This document shows positions 50,973-58,530 of a DNA stretch of 64,000 nt, in pieces. Source of the DNA: Flavobacterium oncorhynchi. Lineage in GTDB: Bacteria; Bacteroidota; Bacteroidia; Flavobacteriales; Flavobacteriaceae. Position 1 is the stretch's first letter. Every line of letters starts with the position of its first letter. The stretch is from contig NZ_MUHA01000012.1 in NCBI RefSeq assembly GCF_002217355.1, positions 62,001-126,000 on the forward strand, given 5' to 3'. The notes below the pieces were generated by a model that saw only the letters and a list, made by a program, of their open reading frames with translations, searched no databases and was not told where the DNA came from. The position numbers were made by a program, and so were the translations under genes.

Positions 50973-52273
50973 AAACGATCGATTATATTCCAACTTCGAA
51001 AATAGAAAGAGCCGGAAAATTGGTTCAAACTGGAGCAAAAATTGGTGTAAACTACGTTAAGCATTATGCCGAGAAAATGGTTAATCCTGATTTAACCCGA
51101 GATAAACTGAACGAGAATAATGCCGAAGATATTTATGACGGATTAAAAAGCTTAAAAGGCAGTGCGCTAAAAGTGGCTCAAATGTTAAGTATGGACAAGA
51201 ATTTTTTGCCTCAAGCTTACGTAGAGAAATTTTCATTATCGCAATTTTCAGTTCCGCCGCTTTCAGCACCATTAGTATTAAAAACATTCAAAAGTAATTT
51301 TGGCAAAACGCCTTACGAGATTTTTGATGAATTTAATGCAAATTCTGTAAATGCAGCAAGTATTGGTCAAGTGCATTTGGCTAAAAAGAACGATAAAAAA
51401 CTGGCAGTTAAAATTCAATATCCAGGAGTAGCCAATAGTATTTCTTCGGATTTGGCTTTGGTTAAACCTATTGCTATAAGAATGTTTAATCTGCAGGGAA
51501 AAGATTCAGATAAATATTTTAAAGAGGTTGAAGATAAACTTATCGAAGAAACAAACTATTTGTTAGAATTAAAACAAAGTCAAGAAGTTGTAGAGGCGTG
51601 CAGTAAAATCGAAAATATTATTTTTCCTAATTACTATCCAGAGTTCTCGTCAGAGAAAATTATCACGATGGATTGGATGACGGGAATTCATCTTTCAGAA
51701 TTTACCGCGAAAAATAAAGACCAAAAAGTTGGTGATGAAATAGGGCAGGCGCTTTGGGATTTTTATATGTATCAAATTCATGTTTTAAGAAAAGTACACG
51801 CAGATCCTCATCCTGGAAACTTTTTGGTTGACGATCAAAATCAGTTAATTGCTCTAGACTTTGGTTGTATGAAACAAATTCCAGAAGAATTTTATATGCC
51901 TTATTTTGAGTTGATTAATAAAAATGTGATTACAGATCAAGCGCTGTTTAATAAAAAGTTGTTTGAATTAGAAATTCTTCGTCAAGATGATACACCAGCA
52001 GAAGTTGAATATTTTACAAGTATGTTTCATGATCTATTGTCGCTTTTCACCAAACCATTTCAAAATGAAACTTTCGATTTTGCCGATGAAACTTTCTTTA
52101 ACGCCATTGCTGAATTAGGGAAACGTTTTTCTGAAGATACAAATCTCAAAAAAATGAACGGAAATCGTGGTTCTAAACACTTTATTTATATGAACCGTAC
52201 TTTCTTTGGTTTGTACAATTTAATGTTTGATTTGAAAGCGAAAATTGTTGTTGAGAATTATTTGAAATACTAG
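50969..52273 (+). CDS. ABC1/UbiB-family atypical kinase
   Basis: The 434-residue protein shows the ABC1 kinase signature: LKGSALKVAQMLSMDK (the KxGQ-like region, about residues 52-67), AASIGQVHLA (about 129-138) with a nucleotide-site Lys nearby (LAVKIQYPG), and the HADPHPGNFLV catalytic stretch near 272-282 followed by LDFGCMKQ. UbiB-type kinases act in isoprenoid quinone synthesis or lipid homeostasis. It is coupled to the TetR gene by a 4-bp overlap and ends with a terminator. Confidence 0.9.
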   Translation: MKTIDYIPTSKIERAGKLVQTGAKIGVNYVKHYAEKMVNPDLTRDKLNENNAEDIYDGLKSLKGSALKVAQMLSMDKNFLPQAYVEKFSLSQFSVPPLSAPLVLKTFKSNFGKTPYEIFDEFNANSVNAASIGQVHLAKKNDKKLAVKIQYPGVANSISSDLALVKPIAIRMFNLQGKDSDKYFKEVEDKLIEETNYLLELKQSQEVVEACSKIENIIFPNYYPEFSSEKIITMDWMTGIHLSEFTAKNKDQKVGDEIGQALWDFYMYQIHVLRKVHADPHPGNFLVDDQNQLIALDFGCMKQIPEEFYMPYFELINKNVITDQALFNKKLFELEILRQDDTPAEVEYFTSMFHDLLSLFTKPFQNETFDFADETFFNAIAELGKRFSEDTNLKKMNGNRGSKHFIYMNRTFFGLYNLMFDLKAKIVVENYLKY

Positions 52274-52324
52274 AAGAGGGAAATTCCAATATATAAAAAC
52301 CCAAATTCCAATTAATATATATAT

Positions 52325-52369
52325 AAACCTTTGTCAAAGTTCTAAAACTTTGACAAAGGTTTTTTTTTA
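52325..52369 (+). terminator. Terminator of the TetR/ABC1 operon
   Basis: AAACCTTTGTCAAAGT pairs with ACTTTGACAAAGGTTT, followed by eight T residues. Confidence 0.92.
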
Positions 52370-52381
52370 CGACAAAGTATG

Positions 52382-52476
52382 TCATCCTGAGGCACGAAGA
52401 ATCACACTCGATGATAGACAAAGATTGGTGACATACCTTGCAGAGTTTCTTGTGCGTTCCTTCGTGCCTCAGGATG
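52382..52476. repeat. REP-like element with TCATCCTGAGGCACGAAG ends
   Basis: The element of about 95 bp starts TCATCCTGAGGCACGAAGA and ends TTCGTGCCTCAGGATGA, a nearly perfect pair of inverted ends around an internal stretch. It lies between the ABC1 terminator and the photolyase stop. It resembles in design the elements at 21339-21439 and 54329-54358. Confidence 0.75.
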
Positions 52477-52499
52477 AAAAGATTGCGCATAATTGGAAT

Positions 52500-53795
52500 T
52501 TATTTCAAAATTCCAGCCTTATAAGTTGCAATCGCTCGATCTCTTGCAAAGGCGTGATCTATCATTGGTTCAGTATAAGCAAAATCAAATTCGGGAATCC
52601 ATTTGCGAATGTATTCACCTTTAGCATCAAATTTCTTTTGTTGAATTTCAGGATTGAATACTCTAAAATAAGGCGCAGCATCACAGCCGGTTCCTGCTGC
52701 CCATTGCCAGTTTCCTACATTTGAAGCTAATTCGAAATCTAGAAGTTTTTCGGCAAAATAAGCTTCTCCCCACTGCCAGTTGATTAATAAATGTTTGCAT
52801 AAAAAACTCGCCACAACCATGCGAACACGATTGTGCATATATCCTGTTTCGTTTAGCTGACGCATTCCTGCATCGACCATTGGGTAACCCGTTGTTCCAG
52901 AGCACCAACGCTTAAAGTCGTCTTCGTTATTGCGCCATTGAATTCCGTCGTAAGCTGATTTGAAATTGCTGCTTACACAATTAGGAAAACTAAACAGAAT
53001 TTGAATGAAGAATTCGCGCCAAATTAATTCGCTTAAGAAGGTTTGATTCTTTCTATTTGCCCAATTCACTAATTTACGAATACTTACTGTACCAAATCGT
53101 AAATGCGGCGAAAGGTAAGAAGTACTGTCCAGAGCAGGATAATCTCTAGTTTCTTTATAATTGGCAATTTGAGTTAAGTTATGCGGAAGCACTTTTATAG
53201 GACTTCGGTCAAAACCAATTTCGGATAATTCTGGAAATGTAAATTGGCTTTTTATAAAATTAGATTGAAATGAACTGGAATCATATTCAATCGCAGCTCC
53301 TGAAAAATGATATTTTTCGAGCCATTTATTTTTATAAGGAGTGTAAATGGTATACGGAAGCCCATCAGATTTTGTGATTTCTTTCTCTTCAAAAATTACA
53401 TGATCTTTGTATGGAAAACACTCAATACTGTTTTCCTTCAATAAAGAGCAAATAGCAATATCACGTTTGATCGCAAAAGGCTCATAATCTTTATTAAAGA
53501 AAAGGCTTTGAATGTCAAACTCTTCTAAAAGTAATTTCCAAACTTCGGTAGTTTTACCTTTTTTGACTAATAGTGAAGAATCTAAAGTATTTAATTCTGA
53601 ATTTATCTTTTGTAGTGAATCATAAATAAAACTTACTCTGGCATCATTTGCGGGAAGGTTATCCAATATATCGTCATCAAAAATAAATAACGGAACTACA
53701 GGAAAATTTGATTGCAAAGCATGAAACAAACCTATACTGTCTTCCAGACGTAAATCACGTCTGAACCAGAAAAAAGAAACTTTTTGTTTTGTCAT
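52500..53795 (-). CDS. phr: Deoxyribodipyrimidine photolyase / cryptochrome
   Basis: The 431-residue protein has the N-terminal photolyase domain (VSFFWFRRDLRLEDSIGL, residues 6-23) and the C-terminal FAD-binding domain with TSYLSPHLRFGTVSIR, WREFFIQILFSFP, TGYPMVDAGMRQL, NRVRMVVASFL and WQWAAGTGCDAAPYFRVFNP. These are the FAD- and DNA-lesion-contacting segments of class I CPD photolyases. It repairs UV-induced pyrimidine dimers using light. It is the last gene of the pigment operon, 36 bp after crtZ, an arrangement that ties light repair to carotenoid synthesis. Confidence 0.94.
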   Translation of the reverse strand: MTKQKVSFFWFRRDLRLEDSIGLFHALQSNFPVVPLFIFDDDILDNLPANDARVSFIYDSLQKINSELNTLDSSLLVKKGKTTEVWKLLLEEFDIQSLFFNKDYEPFAIKRDIAICSLLKENSIECFPYKDHVIFEEKEITKSDGLPYTIYTPYKNKWLEKYHFSGAAIEYDSSSFQSNFIKSQFTFPELSEIGFDRSPIKVLPHNLTQIANYKETRDYPALDSTSYLSPHLRFGTVSIRKLVNWANRKNQTFLSELIWREFFIQILFSFPNCVSSNFKSAYDGIQWRNNEDDFKRWCSGTTGYPMVDAGMRQLNETGYMHNRVRMVVASFLCKHLLINWQWGEAYFAEKLLDFELASNVGNWQWAAGTGCDAAPYFRVFNPEIQQKKFDAKGEYIRKWIPEFDFAYTEPMIDHAFARDRAIATYKAGILK

Positions 53796-53831
53796 TGTAG
53801 AGAGAATCTATTTTGATGCTTTAAAAGGGTT

Positions 53832-54272
53832 TTACATTTTGTAATATTTAAACGGAACAAACAACATTCCGAAACATTCTCCTTTTTCTTTGTTTAAGTG
53901 TTTATGGTGTATTTTATGCGCCTTTCGTAATCCGATGAGGTATTTGTTTTTAGTGTTTTTAAACCATTTAAAACGCTGATGAATTAAAACGTCGTGAATT
54001 AAAAAGTAACAAGCTCCATAAAGCGTGACGCCGCAGGCAATGAAAAACAAATAATTGAAACCGCCCTGAACGCCAAAATAAAATAATAGAATACTTGGTA
54101 TTGCAAACAGAACAAAGAAAATATCATTGCGCTCAAAAGGATGCTCGTATTTTGGCTGATGATGATCTGCATGAAAATACCACATGAAACCGTGCATCAC
54201 ATATTTGTGAGTAAGCCATGTAATACATTCCATGAATAAAAAAACGCCTAAAAAGATTAAAAAGGAAACCAT
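53832..54272 (-). CDS. crtZ: Beta-carotene hydroxylase
   Basis: The 146-residue membrane protein has the four histidine clusters of the di-iron fatty-acid-hydroxylase fold: HKYVMHG (22-28), HADHH (34-38), HDVLIH (89-94) and HKIHHKH (113-119). These ligands bind iron, used to add 3-hydroxyls to beta-carotene and give zeaxanthin. It sits 97 bp after crtB and before the photolyase gene. No lycopene cyclase is encoded in this operon, so that step must be elsewhere. Confidence 0.93.
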   Translation of the reverse strand: MVSFLIFLGVFLFMECITWLTHKYVMHGFMWYFHADHHQPKYEHPFERNDIFFVLFAIPSILLFYFGVQGGFNYLFFIACGVTLYGACYFLIHDVLIHQRFKWFKNTKNKYLIGLRKAHKIHHKHLNKEKGECFGMLFVPFKYYKM

Positions 54273-54328
54273 TTTTTGTGTTTTGAATTTGTTTTAATAA
54301 TTGTTTGATTTTATCATTTACTTGTTCT

Positions 54329-54358
54329 TGTCATTTCTCCTTTCGTTCGAAATGACAA
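54329..54358. repeat. Short TGTCATTTC/GAAATGACA element
   Basis: TGTCATTTC-tcctttcgttc-GAAATGACA forms a perfect 9-bp inverted repeat in the crtB-crtZ gap. Its ends match those of the long element at 21339-21439, so it may be an internally deleted copy. Confidence 0.65.
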
Positions 54359-54369
54359 ACGGAACGAAA

Positions 54370-55209
54370 TTATACTAGTTTCAGTTTATATGTTACAAAT
54401 GACTGGGCCAAAAGTCCTGCTTTTGTATAATTAGAAACACGAATCCTTGAGTTTCCAATTTCATGATAAGGTGTATTTTTTAATTTAGTAAGTAGTTTTT
54501 TGTAATAAACATAAGCAGTGTAAACCCCAAATTTTGCTTCAATTGGCAATTTTACAATTCCTTGATAAGCAATATTGAAATCGTCTTCGATTTCGCTGAT
54601 AATTTGTGTTTTTGCAGCTTCAGTAAAATTATTCAAATTGATGCCAGGAAAATAAGTTCTGTTTAAAATCAAATTATCATCTTTTAAATCTCTGAGGAAA
54701 TTTACCTTCTGAAAAGCCGATCCTAGTCGCATTGCTTCATTTTTAAGCTGTTCGTATTTTGTATTATTTCCTTTTGTAAAAACCTTTAAGCACATTAAGC
54801 CAACAACATCAGCAGAACCGAAAATATAGTCGGCATATTCAGTCTGTGTGTTATAACTTGATTTTGTGAGGTCTTGTTTCATGCTTTTTAAGAATGCCTG
54901 AACTAAATCGTCGGTAATATTATATTCTTTTACAGTATGTTGGAAAGAGTTTAGAATTGGGTTAAGGCTTATTCCCAGATTAACAGCTTTATAATATTCT
55001 TTTTCAAAATCGTTAATAAGACTTTCTTTTTCAAAATCATGAAAAGAATCGACAATTTCATCGGCAAAACGAACAAAGCCATAAATGCTGTATATCGCAT
55101 CACGAATACTCGGCGAGAGCATTTTTACAGCTATCGAAAAAGAAGAACTGTAGTTTTTAGTAACCAGTTTACTGCACTTGAAAGAAACGTCGTCGAATAG
55201 TGATTTCAT
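54370..55209 (-). CDS. crtB: Phytoene synthase
   Basis: The 279-residue protein has both Asp-rich motifs of trans-isoprenyl synthases, FADEIVDSF (about residues 47-55) and FLRDLKDD (about 171-178), and the nearby YCSASVDV-equivalent GSADVVGLMCL. It condenses two geranylgeranyl diphosphates to phytoene at the membrane. It follows crtI by 4 bp, so both are translated from one transcript. Confidence 0.94.
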   Translation of the reverse strand: MKSLFDDVSFKCSKLVTKNYSSSFSIAVKMLSPSIRDAIYSIYGFVRFADEIVDSFHDFEKESLINDFEKEYYKAVNLGISLNPILNSFQHTVKEYNITDDLVQAFLKSMKQDLTKSSYNTQTEYADYIFGSADVVGLMCLKVFTKGNNTKYEQLKNEAMRLGSAFQKVNFLRDLKDDNLILNRTYFPGINLNNFTEAAKTQIISEIEDDFNIAYQGIVKLPIEAKFGVYTAYVYYKKLLTKLKNTPYHEIGNSRIRVSNYTKAGLLAQSFVTYKLKLV

Positions 55210-55213
55210 TTTT

Positions 55214-56680
55214 TTACGATCTAAAAGATTTTTGAATTAATTCAGCTGCTAGTTTTCCTGATATTAAAGCAGGCGGAACTCCTGGGCCAGGAACTGTTAG
55301 TTGTCCTGTGAAATATAAATTTTTAACTTTCTTACTTTTCAATTTTGGACGCAGGAAAGCTGTTTGCAATAACGTATTAGCCATTCCGTAAGCATTTCCT
55401 TTGTACGCATTATAATCTGCAACAAAATCATTTTTGCAAAATGATCTTTTAAATATAATGTTATTTCTGATCTCTTGCTGTGTAAGATTTTCAAAACGGC
55501 TGATTATTTTTTCGAAATATTCTTCTCTTAATGCCTGACTGTCTTCAATTCCGGGTGCAAGCGGAATTAAGAAAAAACCGCTTTCCATTCCATCAGGAGC
55601 CGCTGTTAGATCTGTTTTAGATGGAAAATTGGCATAGAATAAAGGTTCTTCGGGCCAATTTGGAGTATCGTAAATAGCATTTGCATGTTTATCGAAATCA
55701 ACATCAAAAAATAAAGCATGATGTGAGATGTTTTCTATTTTTTTATTAAAACCAACAAAAAACAGGAGTGAAGAAGGAGCGAAAATTCGGTTTTCCCAAT
55801 ACGTGTCAGAATAAGCGCGATGCTCTTTTTCGAGCAAAGTTTCAGTATGCTGATAATCGGCACCGCTCAATACAACATCAGATTTTATAAATTCTCCGTT
55901 AATCACAATTCCTGCTGCAGTTTTGTCTTCAACGATTATTTTCTCAACAGAAGCATTTGTTTTAATTATTACTCCAAGTTCTAGAGCAAGACTTTCGAGA
56001 CTTCGAACTACATCAAACATTCCCGTTTTAGGATGCCAGGTTCCAAGACCAAAATCAGCATAATTCATAAAATTATAGAAAGAAGGCGTTTTCGTTGGTT
56101 TTGCTCCAAGAAATAAAACAGGAAATTCTAAAATTTGAATTAGCCTTTCGTTTTTAAATTCTTTACGAATGTCAATACTTATAGAACCAAAGAACTGATT
56201 AAGTTTTAAAGCAGTTTTGGCAGTAATTAGTTCAAGAGGAGAAACTCCCGGGCGATAAACCAACTCTTTTATGGCAATGTCATAATTACTTTTGGCTTGG
56301 TCAATAAAGTTTTCTAGTTTCTTTGAACTGCCTTTTTCAATGTTTTCAAAAGCGTTTTTTATTTCTTCTAAATTATCGCAAATAGCAATAAAATCGTTAA
56401 CTCCAAAATAAACCCGATAAGCAGGATTTAGTTTTATGAGCTCATAATAATCCGATGGTTTTTTATTGAAATCCTGAAAAAAACGTTCAAAAACATCTGG
56501 CATCCAATACCAGCTTGGTCCCATATCGAAAGTAAAACCATCTTTTTTAAACTGTCGTGCCCGACCGCCTATAGAATGATTTTTTTCGTATACAGTAACT
56601 TGATTTCCCTGCTGAGCCAAATAACATGAAGCAGCCAAGGAAGAAAATCCTGATCCTATGATTGTTATTGTTTTCTTCAT
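55214..56680 (-). CDS. crtI: Phytoene desaturase
   Basis: The 488-residue protein begins with a FAD-binding motif GSGFSSLAASCYLA (about 8-21) and GGRARQF, and has the C-terminal dinucleotide region near 455-478 (NLYFTGQLTVPGPGVPPALISG), a hallmark of CrtI. It converts phytoene to lycopene. It is preceded by the CarH-like regulator gene with a 37-bp gap that contains a 9-bp inverted repeat around a TACATTTG promoter element, a likely control point. Confidence 0.94.
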   Translation of the reverse strand: MKKTITIIGSGFSSLAASCYLAQQGNQVTVYEKNHSIGGRARQFKKDGFTFDMGPSWYWMPDVFERFFQDFNKKPSDYYELIKLNPAYRVYFGVNDFIAICDNLEEIKNAFENIEKGSSKKLENFIDQAKSNYDIAIKELVYRPGVSPLELITAKTALKLNQFFGSISIDIRKEFKNERLIQILEFPVLFLGAKPTKTPSFYNFMNYADFGLGTWHPKTGMFDVVRSLESLALELGVIIKTNASVEKIIVEDKTAAGIVINGEFIKSDVVLSGADYQHTETLLEKEHRAYSDTYWENRIFAPSSLLFFVGFNKKIENISHHALFFDVDFDKHANAIYDTPNWPEEPLFYANFPSKTDLTAAPDGMESGFFLIPLAPGIEDSQALREEYFEKIISRFENLTQQEIRNNIIFKRSFCKNDFVADYNAYKGNAYGMANTLLQTAFLRPKLKSKKVKNLYFTGQLTVPGPGVPPALISGKLAAELIQKSFRS

Positions 56681-56681
56681 T

Positions 56682-56713
56682 TGTTTAACAAATGTACAGA
56701 AAAGTTAAACAAT
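56682..56713 (-). promoter_or_regulatory. Candidate operator bracketing the crtI promoter element
   Basis: TTGTTTAAC (56682-56690) and GTTAAACAA (56705-56713) form a perfect 9-bp inverted repeat with a 14-bp spacer. On the minus strand the spacer edge holds TACATTTG (56697-56690), a -7 type element, so a regulator bound here would block or shape transcription of crtI. Half-site TTGTTTA recurs at the start of the regulator gene. Confidence 0.6.
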
Positions 56714-56717
56714 AGAA

Positions 56718-57617
56718 TTAAATTCTTTCGATTGTTTCTTGCATCGAATCGAAAATTTGAATTCTTTCGGGTAAAAGTTTTTTATCAATATACTCAACCA
56801 TATTGCCTATCAACCATATTTCATTGTTTTTCAGCAATAGTTTTTGTCCCATAGACTTTACATATTGATTGATAACGCTGCGATCTGGCTGAATGGTCAT
56901 CATTGATACAAAAGTGATGTTTTCAAAATGTTTGGTTAAATCCTGCAGGTTTTCTATCGGCATACTTTCGCCAAGATAAATGGTTTTATATCCTTTTGAT
57001 AAAATTTCGTACTGAAGATAAAGTAATCCTATGTTGTGCACTTCATTTAAAGGCAGCGAAAGCACAAAGATTCTATCTGTTTTTGTTGGTTTTCGAATTT
57101 GAAGACTTTCTGTATATATCAATATTTTCTGCTTGATCAAATGACTCATAAAATGTTCATTTGCCGGCGTGATGGTTTCTGACTGCCACAATAATCCTAG
57201 TTCTTTCAGTAAAGGAAGAAAATGTTCTTTGAAAACTTCCTTGAATGTTTTTTCGGCAATAAGCCAATCGAAAGTATTGAAGAATAATTCCTGATCAAAA
57301 TTCATCATAGCCATTTTAAAAGAAGTTATGGCATAGTTTTGAGAATTTTTCTTCGATATGATTTCGCGAACTAGTTCTGGTATCCTTTCTTCAGGATAAG
57401 TTGCAATTTTAGAAATTTTATAACCATACTCATGCAGTAAAGTTATGTTTAATAGTTTTTGCAGATTCTGCAGATTGTAAAACCTTATATTAGTATCTGT
57501 ACGCATTGGTTCTAGGATATTGTATCTCTTTTCCCAAATACGAATCGTATGCGCTTTTATTCCAGATAAATTCTCTAGATCTTTAATACTGAAAACAGTT
57601 TTTATGTTGTTTACCAT
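56718..57617 (-). CDS. MerR-type regulator with cobalamin-binding domain (CarH-like)
   Basis: The 299-residue protein has an N-terminal MerR helix-turn-helix (residues 7-75, TIRIWEKRYNILEP) and a C-terminal part resembling light-sensing CarH. A four-helix portion holds W144 with Q145, then E154-H155 ten residues on. A B12-type Rossmann domain has ExHxxG at 192-197 with His194 as likely cobalt ligand. In CarH, Trp131, Glu141, His142 and His177 have the same order. The later Ser motif (FVSMM) and Gly-Gly motif (IGN) are weak. It heads the crtI-crtB-crtZ-phr operon, so it should control pigment and photolyase genes by light and B12. Confidence 0.88.
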   Translation of the reverse strand: MVNNIKTVFSIKDLENLSGIKAHTIRIWEKRYNILEPMRTDTNIRFYNLQNLQKLLNITLLHEYGYKISKIATYPEERIPELVREIISKKNSQNYAITSFKMAMMNFDQELFFNTFDWLIAEKTFKEVFKEHFLPLLKELGLLWQSETITPANEHFMSHLIKQKILIYTESLQIRKPTKTDRIFVLSLPLNEVHNIGLLYLQYEILSKGYKTIYLGESMPIENLQDLTKHFENITFVSMMTIQPDRSVINQYVKSMGQKLLLKNNEIWLIGNMVEYIDKKLLPERIQIFDSMQETIERI

Positions 57618-57638
57618 TTTTTACAATTAGATAAACAA
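57607..57638. promoter_or_regulatory. Second TTGTTTA inverted pair at the merR start
   Basis: TTGTTTA (57607-57613, inside codons 2-4) and TAAACAA (57632-57638) form a 7-bp inverted repeat with an 18-bp spacer. The right half overlaps a TATTTTTG -7 element (complement of 57636-57643). Same half-site core as at the crtI operator; could allow autoregulation. AT-richness makes chance matches likelier than at crtI. Confidence 0.4.
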
Positions 57639-57722
57639 AAATAGAAGAAAATCTTAGAAAATCTCTTAGCTGATAATGAAAATCATAGATTATTAGTGCT
57701 TTACGTGTGTTTTTGTCTAAAT

Positions 57723-57763
57723 AAAAAAGCAATCTGTAAATATTTTTTTACAGATTGCTTTTT
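57723..57763 (-). terminator. Terminator of the TPR gene
   Basis: GCAATCTGTAAA pairs with TTTACAGATTGC with a T tail on the minus strand. Confidence 0.88.
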
Positions 57764-57783
57764 TGCTTTTCAAAGCTTGTTTT

Positions 57784-58284
57784 TTATTTACAAAATGTAG
57801 CTTTATTTTTTATAGCACTTTGACTTCCAAGTTCTATGGCTTTTGAGAAATCTTTACAAGCATTTTTTTTATCGTCAATTTTATTATAAGCCAAACCTCG
57901 CAGATTGTATGCAATGTAATCTTTTGGGTTTAGACCAAGAGATGTGGAGCAGTCTTCGATTGTGCCTTTAAAATTCATTAACTTGTAGTTTACGTTTGCT
58001 CTGCCGGTAAAAGCATCTGCATTCATGCTGTCAAGTTCAATTGTTTTGCTAAAATCGGCAAGCGCTCCTTTTAGGTCATTAAGTTTGAGTTTTGCTACGC
58101 CTCGGTTTTGGTAAGCTTCAGTAAATTTCGAATTCATGCTGATTGCTTTAGTGTAGTCAGCGATCGCACCTTTTGTGTTACCGGCTTCGGCTTTTTTAAT
58201 GGCTTTGTCAAAATAACTGGTTGCTGATTGTGCCGATAATGAGCAGGTAATCATAATAAAGAATAATACTAATAGGTTTTTCAT
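57784..58284 (-). CDS. Secreted TPR-repeat protein
   Basis: The 166-residue protein has a signal peptide (about residues 1-19, LSAQS). It continues with four tandem TPR units of about 34 residues (for example KAEAGNTKGAIADYTKAISM, KLNDLKGALADFSKTIEL) and ends with NKATFCK. It likely works in the periplasm as a protein-binding scaffold. Followed by a strong terminator. Partner unknown. The 246-bp gap upstream of it (58285-58530) shows no feature I can support. Confidence 0.85.
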   Translation of the reverse strand: MKNLLVLFFIMITCSLSAQSATSYFDKAIKKAEAGNTKGAIADYTKAISMNSKFTEAYQNRGVAKLKLNDLKGALADFSKTIELDSMNADAFTGRANVNYKLMNFKGTIEDCSTSLGLNPKDYIAYNLRGLAYNKIDDKKNACKDFSKAIELGSQSAIKNKATFCK

Positions 58285-58530
58285 AAACTAATTTGGGATT
58301 AGCGGTTAATTATTTTGAAACGAATTTAAGAAAGTTTTGTTTTGCAAGAGAAGTTCTTTTTATTAAATAACGATTATTTTTCTTTTTAGCAGAAGTATTA
58401 TAGGGTACACGGTAAAGTGTTTGAAATTAAGTTCTTAACTTAGCGTAAATTCTTATAATTAGTATTGATAAGAATTTATTATCTCCTCATTTTTAATCTT
58501 TTAGTGCTCATTCTTAATAAATTATAAAAT

